Under the pieces are notes generated by a model that saw only the letters and a list, made by a program, of their open reading frames with translations, had not been told where the DNA came from and did no database searches. From JBBQSF01 sp038214085 (GTDB lineage: Bacteria > Bacteroidota > Bacteroidia > Bacteroidales > CG2-30-32-10), in NCBI GenBank assembly GCA_038214085.1, contig JBBQSF010000072.1:1-15387 (forward strand): a stretch of DNA of 15,387 bases, in the 5' to 3' direction. The translations under genes were made by a program, and so were the position numbers. This document shows positions 1 to 7,684 of this stretch, piece after piece (position 1 is the first letter of the stretch; every line of letters begins with the position of its first letter).

Positions 1-75
1 ATCAAACTAAAAATGATGAATATTCTGATTTATAAATATGGTGCAAAAAAGATTCTGGATAAAATTATCAAATAA
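1..75 (+). CDS. C-terminal end of an unidentified gene (partial)
   Basis: Frame 1 is open from the first base for 24 codons and ends in TAA at 73-75; the other two forward frames stop within the first 33 bases. The peptide is lysine- and isoleucine-rich and ends in ILDKIIK, which looks like an ordinary helical C-terminus. The stop lies three bases before the stop of the convergent T9SS cargo gene, the tight tail-to-tail packing seen elsewhere in this window. The piece is too short to identify, and a chance open stretch in AT-rich DNA is possible. Confidence 0.45.
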   Translation: MKLKMMNILIYKYGAKKILDKIIK

Positions 76-78
76 ACT

Positions 79-1164
79 TCATTCTTTAATAAACTTTGAA
101 ACCTTTGAAAATTGACCATTTTGTAATGTTACAAAATAAATTCCTTTATCAAAACCGCTTATATCAATATGTTGGTTGTTGATTCCATTGGCAACATGGA
201 AACAATTGGAATAAACTAACTTTCCGCAAATATCAATAATTTTAACCGAAGCTTCACTTTTGTTTTCTGCATTAAAACGCAGGGAAATGCAGTCTATTGC
301 CGGGTTTGGTGCAACAAGAAGTTGCTCACCTAAAAGGTTGTTTTCCGAAACTCCAGCAGGAACGGGGTATTTGTCAATATATTCAGCTGTTGTGGCTCCA
401 CCAAATCCTGTTCTTTTTGTAATTTTCATTACAGGAATTCCCATAGTGTCAGCATACCATTTGTATTCGGTTTCCTTGTGGTCGTTGGCAAAACCAAAAC
501 CTAAAGTGTCAGCAAATATAGTATCATGAACATCAATTTCTGATCGGATTCGCATCACTTCAAAAGTGTCGAGTGGCGTAATTATCGTACCCCAACCATC
601 AACATAATTTACCCTGTGTTTTGATTCTCCGTAATAGCCAAGTGCAGGAATGTTTAGATGGAATTCAAAATCGCAGGAATCTTTTTCGCCATAAGTTAAA
701 GGAAAAGTAAGCTGCACATCCGGATTGTCAAACTTTACAGGTAACGGAACATTGTTAAATTTGGCGCCGATACCAACTTGAGCATAGGATGCTGTAGCTT
801 CTTTGTAAAAATTATAAACTTCGGTTATAGAAATATTTGGCAACGAAGGATAATTGGGCTGTGTTCCAGCTACTGTTGCGAGGTGTTCCTGATCAAAAGG
901 ATTATTAAAAGTTGCAATGTATACCAATGGCGTGGAAAGAACGCTAAGGAACGTATCAACTCTTTGATTAAACATTGAAAGAGAAGAAAAATCCCATAAA
1001 AAATTTGTTCCTGTTGGTGTGTAAGCGATATTTCCAAGATTTGTGGTGGTGCTCAGTCTAATAGTATCACCAGTGTTGGGCATGTCGTTATGATCAATTG
1101 TAATTTGCGCATTTGCAGAAATGACGAATAATACAGCGATTGAAAAGGATATAAGTTTTTTCAT
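79..1164 (-). CDS. Secreted protein with T9SS type A C-terminal sorting domain
   Basis: A 361-residue exported protein of unknown function. Residues 1-20 form a signal peptide (MKKL, then a hydrophobic stretch ending SANAQ). The middle (about 21-275) is beta-rich, with many Thr/Asp/Tyr and aromatic residues, and has no enzyme motif that I recognise. Residues about 280-361 match a type IX secretion C-terminal domain: the opening VAPNPA, a central VKIIDICGKLVY strand pair, and the ending GIYFVTLQNG followed by a KFIKE tail. By knowledge of that family, the protein crosses the inner membrane by Sec, is moved across the outer membrane by the T9SS, and is released or anchored to surface lipopolysaccharide after the domain is removed. 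Proteins of this general form occur in many paralogous copies in environmental Bacteroidota. The T9SS regulator gene porX lies further along this window. The mature role is unknown. Confidence 0.85.
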   Translation of the reverse strand: MKKLISFSIAVLFVISANAQITIDHNDMPNTGDTIRLSTTTNLGNIAYTPTGTNFLWDFSSLSMFNQRVDTFLSVLSTPLVYIATFNNPFDQEHLATVAGTQPNYPSLPNISITEVYNFYKEATASYAQVGIGAKFNNVPLPVKFDNPDVQLTFPLTYGEKDSCDFEFHLNIPALGYYGESKHRVNYVDGWGTIITPLDTFEVMRIRSEIDVHDTIFADTLGFGFANDHKETEYKWYADTMGIPVMKITKRTGFGGATTAEYIDKYPVPAGVSENNLLGEQLLVAPNPAIDCISLRFNAENKSEASVKIIDICGKLVYSNCFHVANGINNQHIDISGFDKGIYFVTLQNGQFSKVSKFIKE

Positions 1165-1228
1165 TGAGGGATTTTTTTATAAAAGTAGAAAGAATTTGAT
1201 TGCGAAAAAACTTAATTAAGGAAATCAT

Positions 1229-2326
1229 TTACACATTAAACCGAATATTCAAAATATCTCCGTCTTCTACAATATAATTTTTTCCTTCCACGTATAATTT
1301 CCCTTTATCTCGGCATGCTGCTTCTGAGCCAAGAGCAATAAATTCTGAGTATTTCATTACTTCTGCACGAATAAATCCACGCTCTAAATCACTATGTATT
1401 GTTCCTGCTGCAGCGGGCGCTGTGGCTCCTTTGCGTATGGTCCATGCGCGATTTTCTTTGCCGCCAACAGTGAAAAACGAAATCAGATTTAATAGAGAAT
1501 ATGCTGCCCGAATGAGCTTGTTAACGCCAGGTTCCATAAGACCTACATCGTTTAAAAAAACCATGCGATCTTCTTCGCTTTCCAGTTCCGAAATTTCAGC
1601 TTCAAGTGCACCACCAATTACAATAACTTCGGTGTTCTCTGATTTTACGGCTTCTTTCACTTTTTCAACATAATCATTTCCTGAAGTTACAGATTTTTCA
1701 TCCACGTTACAAACGTATAGAACAGGCTTGTCTGTAAGCAAAAACATATCTGTAACAAATCGTTTATCATCTTCTGAAACATCTATGGTTCGGGCGTTCT
1801 GAAAGTTTTCAAAATGATCTTTATACTTTGTTAAAACATCAATGCCGTGCTTTGCGTCTTTGTCGCCGGTTTTAGCAACTTTTTCAAGGCGCTGAATTTT
1901 CCGTTCCACAAGTTCAAGGTCTTTTACCTGAAGTTCCAAATCAAGAATTTCTTTGTCTCTAACTGGGTTTACTGATCCTTCAATATGTGGGAGATTAGGG
2001 TCGTCAAAGCAGCGCAGCACGTGAATTAGCGCATCAGTTTGACGGATATCAGCAAGAAAAGAATTTCCAACGCCTTCGCCTTTGCTTGCACCTTTTGTAA
2101 GCCCTGGTACATCTACTATTTCAACTGTTACAGGAACTACCTTTGTAGCTTTAATTATTTTATCGAGATTGTAGAGCCGTTCATCTGGAACAGGAATTAC
2201 TCCAAGATTTGATTTATTTGAACTGAAAGCATAATTTGAAACCAGTGCTTTTGTATTCGACATACAATTAAAAATAGTTGTTTTGCCAACATTAGCTAGT
2301 CCGATAATACTGCAATTTAACGCCAT
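1229..2326 (-). CDS. ychF: Redox/ribosome-associated ATPase-GTPase YchF (OLA1 family)
   Basis: A 365-residue P-loop NTPase, close to the family's usual length of about 363. The P-loop GLANVGKTT is at residues 9-17, the G3 motif DVPGL at 72-76 followed by the family signature TKGASKGEG, and the G4 element is NVDE at 207-210; YchF proteins have NxxE here instead of NKxD, which relaxes base specificity toward ATP. A coiled-coil-like helical insertion lies at about 125-175. A C-terminal TGS domain (about 280-363) contains RAWTIRKGATAP and ends in the typical DGD...FNV. YchF/OLA1 proteins bind ribosomes and are linked to stress and translation control. The switch I segment (31-40, NYAFSSNKSN) differs from the usual NYPF(C/A)TIEPN. 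The start is the natural ATG with MALNCSIIGL, just before the P-loop strand. A promoter box lies just upstream, and the gene is divergent from the transketolase operon. Confidence 0.95.
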   Translation of the reverse strand: MALNCSIIGLANVGKTTIFNCMSNTKALVSNYAFSSNKSNLGVIPVPDERLYNLDKIIKATKVVPVTVEIVDVPGLTKGASKGEGVGNSFLADIRQTDALIHVLRCFDDPNLPHIEGSVNPVRDKEILDLELQVKDLELVERKIQRLEKVAKTGDKDAKHGIDVLTKYKDHFENFQNARTIDVSEDDKRFVTDMFLLTDKPVLYVCNVDEKSVTSGNDYVEKVKEAVKSENTEVIVIGGALEAEISELESEEDRMVFLNDVGLMEPGVNKLIRAAYSLLNLISFFTVGGKENRAWTIRKGATAPAAAGTIHSDLERGFIRAEVMKYSEFIALGSEAACRDKGKLYVEGKNYIVEDGDILNIRFNV

Positions 2327-2348
2327 AATATTGAATTTTTTTAGTTTG

Positions 2349-2356
2349 CAAAGATA
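2349..2356 (-). promoter_or_regulatory. Predicted -7 box of the ychF promoter
   Basis: On the minus strand this reads TATCTTTG, a full match to the Bacteroidota housekeeping -7 consensus TAnnTTTG. Transcription would start roughly 7 bases further on, giving a leader of about 16 bases before the ychF ATG. I see no convincing -33 TTG/TTTG at normal spacing. The match is short and AT-rich DNA produces some by chance, but its place in the only divergent gap here supports it. Confidence 0.5.
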
Positions 2357-2414
2357 TTGTTTTTTTTAGACCTTAGCGACTCAAAAAGCCTGCTCCGACT
2401 TAAAAAAAAATTAA

Positions 2415-2422
2415 TATATTTG
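2415..2422 (+). promoter_or_regulatory. Predicted -7 box of the transketolase operon
   Basis: TATATTTG matches TAnnTTTG exactly and lies 20 bases before the ATG at 2443, so the leader would be only about 13 bases. It is back-to-back with the ychF box, with about 58 bases between them. No clear -33 element is visible. Confidence 0.5.
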
Positions 2423-2442
2423 CATAGAAATAATATAAAAAA

Positions 2443-3288
2443 ATGCATACTACAGAACAATTAAAAGATATAGCAACACAAGTTAGGCGTGATTGCTTAC
2501 GTATGATAAATGCAGTAAACTCAGGTCATCCTGGTGCAGCAATGGGATGCGCTGATTTTATGGTTGCCCTGTATTTTGAAACTCTGGATTATAAGGTCAC
2601 TCCATTTGATATGGATGGTGCCAATCAAGATATTTTCTTTTTATCAAACGGGCATTTGTCGGCGCTTTGGTATAGTGTTCTGGCTCGAACCGGACATTTT
2701 CCAATTGCTGAGTTAGCTACCTTCCGAAAATTAAATTCACGTTTACAAGGCCATCCTGCTACGGCCGAACATCTTGAAGGAGTAAGAATGGCGAGTGGTT
2801 CGCTTGGGCAGGGTTTATCCAATGGAATTGGCGCGGCACTTACTAAAAAACTCAATGGCGATAAACATCTTGTGTTTACATTGCACGGTGATGGCGAGTT
2901 GCAAGAAGGTCAAGTTTGGGAAGCTGCTATGTTTGCTGCTGCAAAAAATGTGGATAATATTATTGCAACCATTGATTATAATGGAAAGCAAATTGATGGA
3001 CCTACAGAAAAAGTTCTTTCATTAGGAGATTTAAAAGCAAAATGGTTGGCTTTTGGATGGGATGTTATTGAAATGAACGGAAACGACATGGGAGAAGTTG
3101 TTCAGACATTAAAAATTGCAAAGGCACATACAGGAAAAGGCAAACCTGTCGTTATACTTATGAAAACCGAAATGGGCTCAGGAGTTGATTTTATGATGGG
3201 AACGCACAAATGGCATGGCACTGCACCAACCAATGAGCAGCTTGCAAAGGCATTTGAACAACTTCCAGAAACCTTAGGCGATTATTAA
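2443..3288 (+). CDS. tkt: Transketolase, N-terminal (thiamine-diphosphate-binding) subunit
   Basis: A 281-residue protein equal to the first domain of a full transketolase (about 660 residues). SGHPG at residues 27-31 and LSNGHLSALWY at about 68-77 are the usual N-terminal signatures. The Mg-thiamine-diphosphate motif starts at GDG (149-151) and ends at the Asn of DYNGKQIDG (N180); the conserved His of GTHKWHG is near the C-terminus. The enzyme moves two-carbon ketol units between sugar phosphates in the non-oxidative pentose phosphate pathway. This half binds the cofactor diphosphate; the partner half is encoded at 4698-5651, and the active site forms only when both associate. Split transketolases are well known in Bacteroidota and archaea. 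What is unusual is that the partner gene is not adjacent: a VWA gene starts 11 bases after this stop. Confidence 0.95.
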   Translation: MHTTEQLKDIATQVRRDCLRMINAVNSGHPGAAMGCADFMVALYFETLDYKVTPFDMDGANQDIFFLSNGHLSALWYSVLARTGHFPIAELATFRKLNSRLQGHPATAEHLEGVRMASGSLGQGLSNGIGAALTKKLNGDKHLVFTLHGDGELQEGQVWEAAMFAAAKNVDNIIATIDYNGKQIDGPTEKVLSLGDLKAKWLAFGWDVIEMNGNDMGEVVQTLKIAKAHTGKGKPVVILMKTEMGSGVDFMMGTHKWHGTAPTNEQLAKAFEQLPETLGDY

Positions 3289-3299
3289 TAATTTTTGAT

Positions 3300-4691
3300 T
3301 TGATAAAAAGATATCTTTATAAAATCCTTGTCATTTTTCTGTTTCTCTCACCTGCACTAATTCAGGCTCAGGTTAAAGAAAAAGAAAAGCCAAAGCCTAC
3401 AACACGTATTCTGTTCGTGTTTGATGCTTCGCAAAGTATGTACGGACGTTGGCAAAGTGATATGAAAATTACTATTGCACAGAAATTACTTTCCAAATTA
3501 CTGGATAGCCTAAAGACAAAGGAAAATTTAGAGGTTGCCTTACGTGTTTATGGACATCAGAAGCAATATCCACCGCAAGATTGCGACGATACAAAATTGG
3601 AAATCCCTTTTGCAAAAGATAATTTCGATAAAATTAAATACAAATTAAAAACCTTGGTTCCAAAAGGTACCACACCAATTGCTGCTTCACTTGAGCTTGC
3701 TGCAGAAGATTTTACACCATGTGATAATTGCAGAAACATTATTGTGCTTATTACTGATGGCCTAGAAGAATGCGGTGGAGACCCTTGCGCTGTTTCTTTG
3801 TACCTGCAGAAAAAAGGAATTGTATTAAAACCTTTTATTATTGGTATTGGTAAAGATTATTCCACTGCCTTTGAGTGCGTGGGCACTTATTTTGATGCAG
3901 CGAGCGAACAAGAGTTTAGTCAGGCGCTCAATATTGTGATTTCACAAGCACTCAATAATACTACAGCTCAAGTTAATTTGCTCGATGCATCAGGAAATCC
4001 TACAGAAACCAATGTTAATATGACTTTTTACGATGAGTTGTCCGGTTTAGTTAAGTACAATTATATTCATACCATCAACAACAAAGGTTTACCTGATACA
4101 CTTTATTTTGACCCATTATCAACATACAAAATGGTTGTAAACACAATTCCAAAAGTTACAGTAGATAGTATTGTGTTGACTCCCGGAAAGCATACTATAA
4201 TTGCAGCAGATGTACCTCAGGGCTTCTTAACTTTAAAAATCGGAGGACCTAGTTCGAAAAATATTTCACTGCAGGCAATTGTGCGTTTGAAAGATAAAAT
4301 GGAAACAATAAATGTGCAATCGTTCGGCCTGACCGAAAAGTACTTGACCGGAAAATATGATTTAGAAGTACTTTCAATGCCTCGACTTTATATAAACGAC
4401 GTGGATATTTCTCAGAGTTATACAACAACTGTTGAAATTCCGCAACCGGGTATTGCCGTTATTCAGGCATCAGCAAATGGTTATGGAAGCGTTTATCTTG
4501 AGGAGGAAAATGAACTCAAATGGATATATAATCTCAGGGAAAACACGATGCAGGAAACGTTAAGTTTGCAACCAGGAAAATACAAGGTGGTTTTTAGAAC
4601 AAAATTTGCTGCAAAATCGGGATACACCGTAGAAAAAACTTTTAAAGTAACTTCAGGAACTTCAACATCAGTTAAACTATTTCAGAATTAA
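3300..4691 (+). CDS. Secreted VWA-domain protein, located between the transketolase halves
   Basis: A 463-residue exported protein of unknown role. Residues 1-24 form a signal peptide (MIKR, a hydrophobic core, then ALIQAQ); a short charged linker follows. The VWA domain spans about 35-215: it has the metal-ion (MIDAS) motif DASQS (D42, S44, S46), the Thr of KGTTP (124-125) and the Asp of ITDG (D153). Cysteines at C95, C141/C144, C158/C163 and C192 could form periplasmic disulfides. The rest (about 225-463) appears to be beta-sandwich repeats with no catalytic motif. The start is TTG at 3300: the next in-frame Met is inside the VWA core and would lose the signal peptide. Gaps to its neighbours are 11 and 6 bases, so it is probably co-transcribed with both transketolase genes. 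No lipobox is visible, so it is likely a soluble periplasmic or surface adhesion/scaffold protein. Function is unassigned. Confidence 0.85.
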   Translation: MIKRYLYKILVIFLFLSPALIQAQVKEKEKPKPTTRILFVFDASQSMYGRWQSDMKITIAQKLLSKLLDSLKTKENLEVALRVYGHQKQYPPQDCDDTKLEIPFAKDNFDKIKYKLKTLVPKGTTPIAASLELAAEDFTPCDNCRNIIVLITDGLEECGGDPCAVSLYLQKKGIVLKPFIIGIGKDYSTAFECVGTYFDAASEQEFSQALNIVISQALNNTTAQVNLLDASGNPTETNVNMTFYDELSGLVKYNYIHTINNKGLPDTLYFDPLSTYKMVVNTIPKVTVDSIVLTPGKHTIIAADVPQGFLTLKIGGPSSKNISLQAIVRLKDKMETINVQSFGLTEKYLTGKYDLEVLSMPRLYINDVDISQSYTTTVEIPQPGIAVIQASANGYGSVYLEEENELKWIYNLRENTMQETLSLQPGKYKVVFRTKFAAKSGYTVEKTFKVTSGTSTSVKLFQN

Positions 4692-4697
4692 AAAACC

Positions 4698-5651
4698 ATG
4701 AAAGAATATAAATATACAGAACAAAAAGATACCCGTTCGGGTTTTGGCGAAGGCTTACATGAGCTTGGTAAAACAAATAAAAATGTTGTGGCATTGTGTG
4801 CCGATCTTATTGGATCGTTGAAAATGGATGCATTTGTGGCAGATTTTCCTGACCGTTTTATTCAGGTTGGAATTGCAGAAGCCAATATGATTGGTATAGC
4901 CGCAGGTATGACTATTGGCGGGAAAATTCCATTTACCGGAACATTCGCTAACTTTTCTACCGGAAGAGTGTATGATCAGATAAGGCAATCCGTTGCCTAT
5001 TCAAATAAAAATGTGAAGATTTGTGCATCTCATGCAGGGCTTACTCTTGGCGAAGATGGCGCAACACATCAGATTCTTGAAGATATTGGTATGATGAAAA
5101 TGTTACCAAATATGGTTGTAATTAATCCTTGTGATTTTAACCAGACTAAAGCTGCAACCATTGCCATTGCTGATTATATTGGGCCGGTATATCTACGTTT
5201 TGGACGTCCGAAAGTTCCAAATTTTACTCCAGCAGATAAAAAGTTTGAAATTGGAAAAGCAATATTGCTAAACGAAGGAGCAGATATTACAATATTTGCA
5301 ACTGGTCATTTGGTATGGCCTGCAATAGAAGCCGGACATATACTTGCTGCAAAAGGCATCGATGCCGAAATAATAAATATACACACCATTAAACCTTTGG
5401 ATTCTCAAGCTGTCTTATCTTCAGTTAAAAAAACAAAATGTGTTGTTACTGCCGAAGAACATCAAATGAATGGAGGACTTGGCGATTCTATTGCTCAGGA
5501 ATGTGCACTCAGATTTCCAGTTCCTATTGAAATGGTTGCAGTTCACGATTCGTTTGGCGAAAGTGGAACACCCGAACAATTAATGGTTAAATATGGTTTG
5601 TCTTCCTCCGATATTGTTGATGCCGCTCTCAGGGCAATTGCGCGAAAATAA
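4698..5651 (+). CDS. tkt: Transketolase, C-terminal (pyrimidine-binding) subunit
   Basis: A 317-residue protein matching the middle and last domains of transketolase. GIAEANM (58-64) carries the Glu (E61) that activates the aminopyrimidine ring of thiamine diphosphate. GEDGATHQ (118-125) and YLRFGRP (about 170) are typical of the Pyr domain and phosphosugar site. Residues about 190-317 form the C-terminal transketolase domain, with ATGHLVWPA and EEHQMNGGLGD. It pairs with the N-terminal subunit encoded at 2443-3288 to make the working enzyme. The 6-base gap after the VWA gene supports a single transcript. The ATG start agrees with the family, whose members begin a few residues before the TRSGFGEGL-like segment. 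Confidence 0.95.
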   Translation: MKEYKYTEQKDTRSGFGEGLHELGKTNKNVVALCADLIGSLKMDAFVADFPDRFIQVGIAEANMIGIAAGMTIGGKIPFTGTFANFSTGRVYDQIRQSVAYSNKNVKICASHAGLTLGEDGATHQILEDIGMMKMLPNMVVINPCDFNQTKAATIAIADYIGPVYLRFGRPKVPNFTPADKKFEIGKAILLNEGADITIFATGHLVWPAIEAGHILAAKGIDAEIINIHTIKPLDSQAVLSSVKKTKCVVTAEEHQMNGGLGDSIAQECALRFPVPIEMVAVHDSFGESGTPEQLMVKYGLSSSDIVDAALRAIARK

Positions 5652-5694
5652 ATTTTCTGGCAGATTCTTTATTTCTTTCACTTATTAATTTTAA

Positions 5695-6243
5695 ATGGAA
5701 CAATACTCAGATCAAGTGTTGATTGAAATGTTCCACAAGAGTGAGAGCAGGAATTATGCATTTAATTTGATTGTTCAAAAATATCAGCAAAAGATTTATT
5801 GGCATGTAAGGCGCATGGTTATTGACCATGACGATACCAATGACCTTGTTCAAAATATTTTTGTTAAAGCCTGGAAAGGATTGGATAAATTCAGGGAAGA
5901 TGCAGCAATTTTCTCATGGTTATACAGAATTGCAACCAATGAAGTTTTGAACTTTTTAAATCATAAAAGACGTAAGTTATTTATCCCGATGCACAATGTG
6001 GAAAAAGAACTTTCTGAAAAAATGGAGGACGATCGTTTTTTTAACGGCGATGAAATTCAAAAGAAACTGCAAAAAGCTATTTTAACCCTTCCGGAAAAAC
6101 AAAGAATCGTCTTTAATATGAAGTATTTTGACGAGGTAACTTATGAGCAGATGTCAGAAATACTAGGGACTTCAGTGGGTGCATTAAAAGCGAGTTATCA
6201 TTTGGCTGTTAAGAAAATTGAAAAATTTGTTACCTCCGGTTAA
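5695..6243 (+). CDS. ECF-type RNA polymerase sigma factor
   Basis: A 182-residue sigma-70 family factor of the small two-domain (ECF) type. Region 2 covers about 20-92: it has the core-binding and -10 recognition helices, with DLVQNIFVKAWKGLDKF (50-66) and the SWLYRIATNEVLNFL segment (74-88). A variable acidic linker follows (about 100-125). Region 4 covers about 126-178, with LPEKQRIVFNMKYFDEVTYEQ and the helix-turn-helix GTSVGALKASYHLA. The next two genes on the same strand encode a one-pass membrane protein and a periplasmic protein, so it is probably held inactive by a membrane-bound partner and released by an envelope signal (inference). The 43-base gap after the transketolase gene has no terminator and no convincing promoter box, so read-through is possible. 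The target regulon cannot be seen here. Confidence 0.93.
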   Translation: MEQYSDQVLIEMFHKSESRNYAFNLIVQKYQQKIYWHVRRMVIDHDDTNDLVQNIFVKAWKGLDKFREDAAIFSWLYRIATNEVLNFLNHKRRKLFIPMHNVEKELSEKMEDDRFFNGDEIQKKLQKAILTLPEKQRIVFNMKYFDEVTYEQMSEILGTSVGALKASYHLAVKKIEKFVTSG

Positions 6244-6288
6244 ACCTTTTCTAAAAACAAATGTCTTACAATCAGATTTTTAAAAAAA

Positions 6289-6822
6289 ATGAAAACTTCA
6301 CACACAAATAATTCAAACAACGAAGAATTCCTCAACAGCTTAAAAAAAGAAAACTCTTTTGCTGTTCCTGAAGGCTACTTTGAAAATTTGCCACAAACAA
6401 TTGTTGAAAAATGTGTGGACAGCTCAAAAACGAATTATAAAGTTTATTTTCTTTTTAAGCCAAAGTTTTATTTTCCATTATTTGCAGGAATAGCAGTACT
6501 TGTAGTAGCATTGCTTGTTATAAAGAACTTTAATTCAGGTATGGATATGAATAAACAGAATGTGCAACTGGCAAACAATGCTGACGAATATTCTTATCTC
6601 GAAAATTTAATTGATAACAATGAGCTTGATGAATCAGATATTTTGGAAGTTATTGCTGATGATACATCAAAGCAGATTATACCGGTTATGATTGATCCAA
6701 CAGCTCTACAAAATGCGATGTTGCAAAATTCCGGCGATTCAACTGTTATAACCTACGACGATATTATGCAATATCTCTTGGAAGAAGAAGAAATTTCTGA
6801 CGACCCTTACTATAATCTTTAA
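6289..6822 (+). CDS. Single-pass membrane protein, candidate anti-sigma factor
   Basis: A 177-residue protein. Residues 1-60 are hydrophilic and should be cytoplasmic; they contain FAVPEGYFENLPQTI (24-38), a motif I recognise from small Bacteroidota proteins encoded after ECF sigma genes. One transmembrane helix lies at about 62-79 (FPLFAGIAVLVVALLVI). The outer part (about 80-177) is acidic, with two similar helical segments, YLENLIDNNELDE and IMQYLLEEEEISDD. No zinc-binding anti-sigma (ZAS) HxxxCxxC motif is present. Position between a sigma gene (46 bases before) and a periplasmic protein gene (23 bases after), plus topology, makes a sigma-sequestering role the simplest guess. This is inference; no anti-sigma domain can be named from the sequence. 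Confidence 0.75.
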   Translation: MKTSHTNNSNNEEFLNSLKKENSFAVPEGYFENLPQTIVEKCVDSSKTNYKVYFLFKPKFYFPLFAGIAVLVVALLVIKNFNSGMDMNKQNVQLANNADEYSYLENLIDNNELDESDILEVIADDTSKQIIPVMIDPTALQNAMLQNSGDSTVITYDDIMQYLLEEEEISDDPYYNL

Positions 6823-6845
6823 CAATAATCTTAAATACTTAAACT

Positions 6846-7334
6846 ATGAAAACAAAATCCATTGCATCAACACTAAAGCTTACATTTTCTCTTTGCTTAT
6901 CTTTATTGGTTTTTTCTGTTGCTTCGGCTCAGAAAGATACCACAAGCTTTGCTAAAAAGAAAGCAATTATTGAAGCCCAAAAATCGGCTTACATTACAAC
7001 CAAATTAGAGCTCACAACTGCTGAGGCACAAGTTTTCTGGCCTGTTTACAACGAATATGATGCAAAAAAAGAAACCATCATGAAAGCCAACAGGGAGAAC
7101 AATAAAAAAATAAAAAATATTGAAACTCTTAGTGATAAGGAAACACAGGCTATAATTGATGAACAGTTGGCTAACGAGGAAAAATTGCTTGCATTAAAAA
7201 AGGAGTATACTGGAAAATTCACAAAAGTATTATCTGTGAAAAAAGTTGTAAAACTTGAGATTGCAGAAAGAGAATTCAGAAAGGAACTTCTTAAAGCAGT
7301 TAAAGGTCCGAAGAAACAAGCTTTAGATAAATAG
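6846..7334 (+). CDS. Periplasmic Spy/CpxP-like protein, third gene of the sigma module
   Basis: A 162-residue protein with a signal peptide at residues 1-29 (MKTK, a hydrophobic core, then SVASAQ). The mature part is nearly all helical and lysine/glutamate-rich. It has two family marks: LTTAEAQVFWPVYNEYDAKKE (about 56-76), which resembles the LTxxQ-type segment of Spy/CpxP proteins, and KFTKVLSVKKVVKLEIAEREFRKEL (about 123-148). Proteins of this kind in Bacteroidota are often encoded beside ECF sigma genes and are sometimes called sensors of ECF sigma factors. By analogy with CpxP/Spy it may bind misfolded envelope proteins and signal to the membrane protein encoded just upstream. It is the last gene of the unit: a strong intrinsic terminator follows 20 bases after its stop. 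Confidence 0.8.
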   Translation: MKTKSIASTLKLTFSLCLSLLVFSVASAQKDTTSFAKKKAIIEAQKSAYITTKLELTTAEAQVFWPVYNEYDAKKETIMKANRENNKKIKNIETLSDKETQAIIDEQLANEEKLLALKKEYTGKFTKVLSVKKVVKLEIAEREFRKELLKAVKGPKKQALDK

Positions 7335-7354
7335 GCGTTTTTTTTATCCATGAT

Positions 7355-7392
7355 AAAGTCACAATATTAATGTTGTGGCTTTTCTTTTTTTT
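7355..7392 (+). terminator. Intrinsic terminator after the sigma module
   Basis: The arms AAAGTCACAA (7355-7364) and TTGTGGCTTT (7373-7382) pair over 10 bp with a single U-G wobble, around an 8-base loop. They are followed by T, C and a run of eight T (7385-7392). This is the clearest terminator in the window and separates the sigma unit from the vitamin operon. Confidence 0.85.
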
Positions 7393-7409
7393 CATAAGAT
7401 TGCTTTAAC

Positions 7410-7417
7410 TACTTTTG
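7410..7417 (+). promoter_or_regulatory. Predicted -7 box of the vitamin-salvage operon
   Basis: TACTTTTG matches TAnnTTTG exactly, just downstream of the terminator and 18 bases before the ATG at 7436. The leader would be about 12 bases, which leaves no room for a thiamine-diphosphate riboswitch. No -33 box is evident. Confidence 0.55.
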
Positions 7418-7435
7418 TGAAAAAAATTAACAAAA

Positions 7436-7681
7436 ATGAAAACATCTGTTGATATCAGCTATTATCCACTTAATCAGGAATTCATTCCACATATAAAAGA
7501 CTTTATTGAACGCATTAACAAGTACCCCAAACTTGTTGTGAGAACAAATTCAATGAGTACTCAAATATTCGGAGATTATTCTGAAGTAATGACCGCTCTG
7601 ACTGCCGAAATTGAAAAATCATTTTCATTGCCTCATTCTGTATTTGTTTTGAAGATCATTAATGCAGATCTTGAAAAATAA
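7436..7681 (+). CDS. YkoF-like thiamine/hydroxymethylpyrimidine-binding domain protein
   Basis: An 81-residue single-domain protein, all of it a ferredoxin-like beta-alpha-beta fold of the YkoF/MTH1187 type. Visible marks are SYYPL (8-12), the helix IPHIKDFIERIN (17-28), VRTNSMSTQIFGDY (35-48), the second helix VMTALTAEIEKSF, and the last strand VFVLKIIN (69-76). Bacillus YkoF has two such domains and binds thiamine/HMP for an ABC importer; single-domain versions assemble as multimers. This protein is cytosolic (no signal peptide). Its stop is three bases before pnuC, so it is the first gene of a three-gene operon. The thiamine link is knowledge of the family; the ligand of this copy is not shown by the sequence. 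Confidence 0.8.
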   Translation: MKTSVDISYYPLNQEFIPHIKDFIERINKYPKLVVRTNSMSTQIFGDYSEVMTALTAEIEKSFSLPHSVFVLKIINADLEK

Positions 7682-7684
7682 AGA

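Noticed and set aside
7393..7435. Thiamine-diphosphate riboswitch ahead of the YkoF-pnuC operon
   Set aside because: Only 43 bases lie between the terminator and the ATG, far too short for the aptamer.
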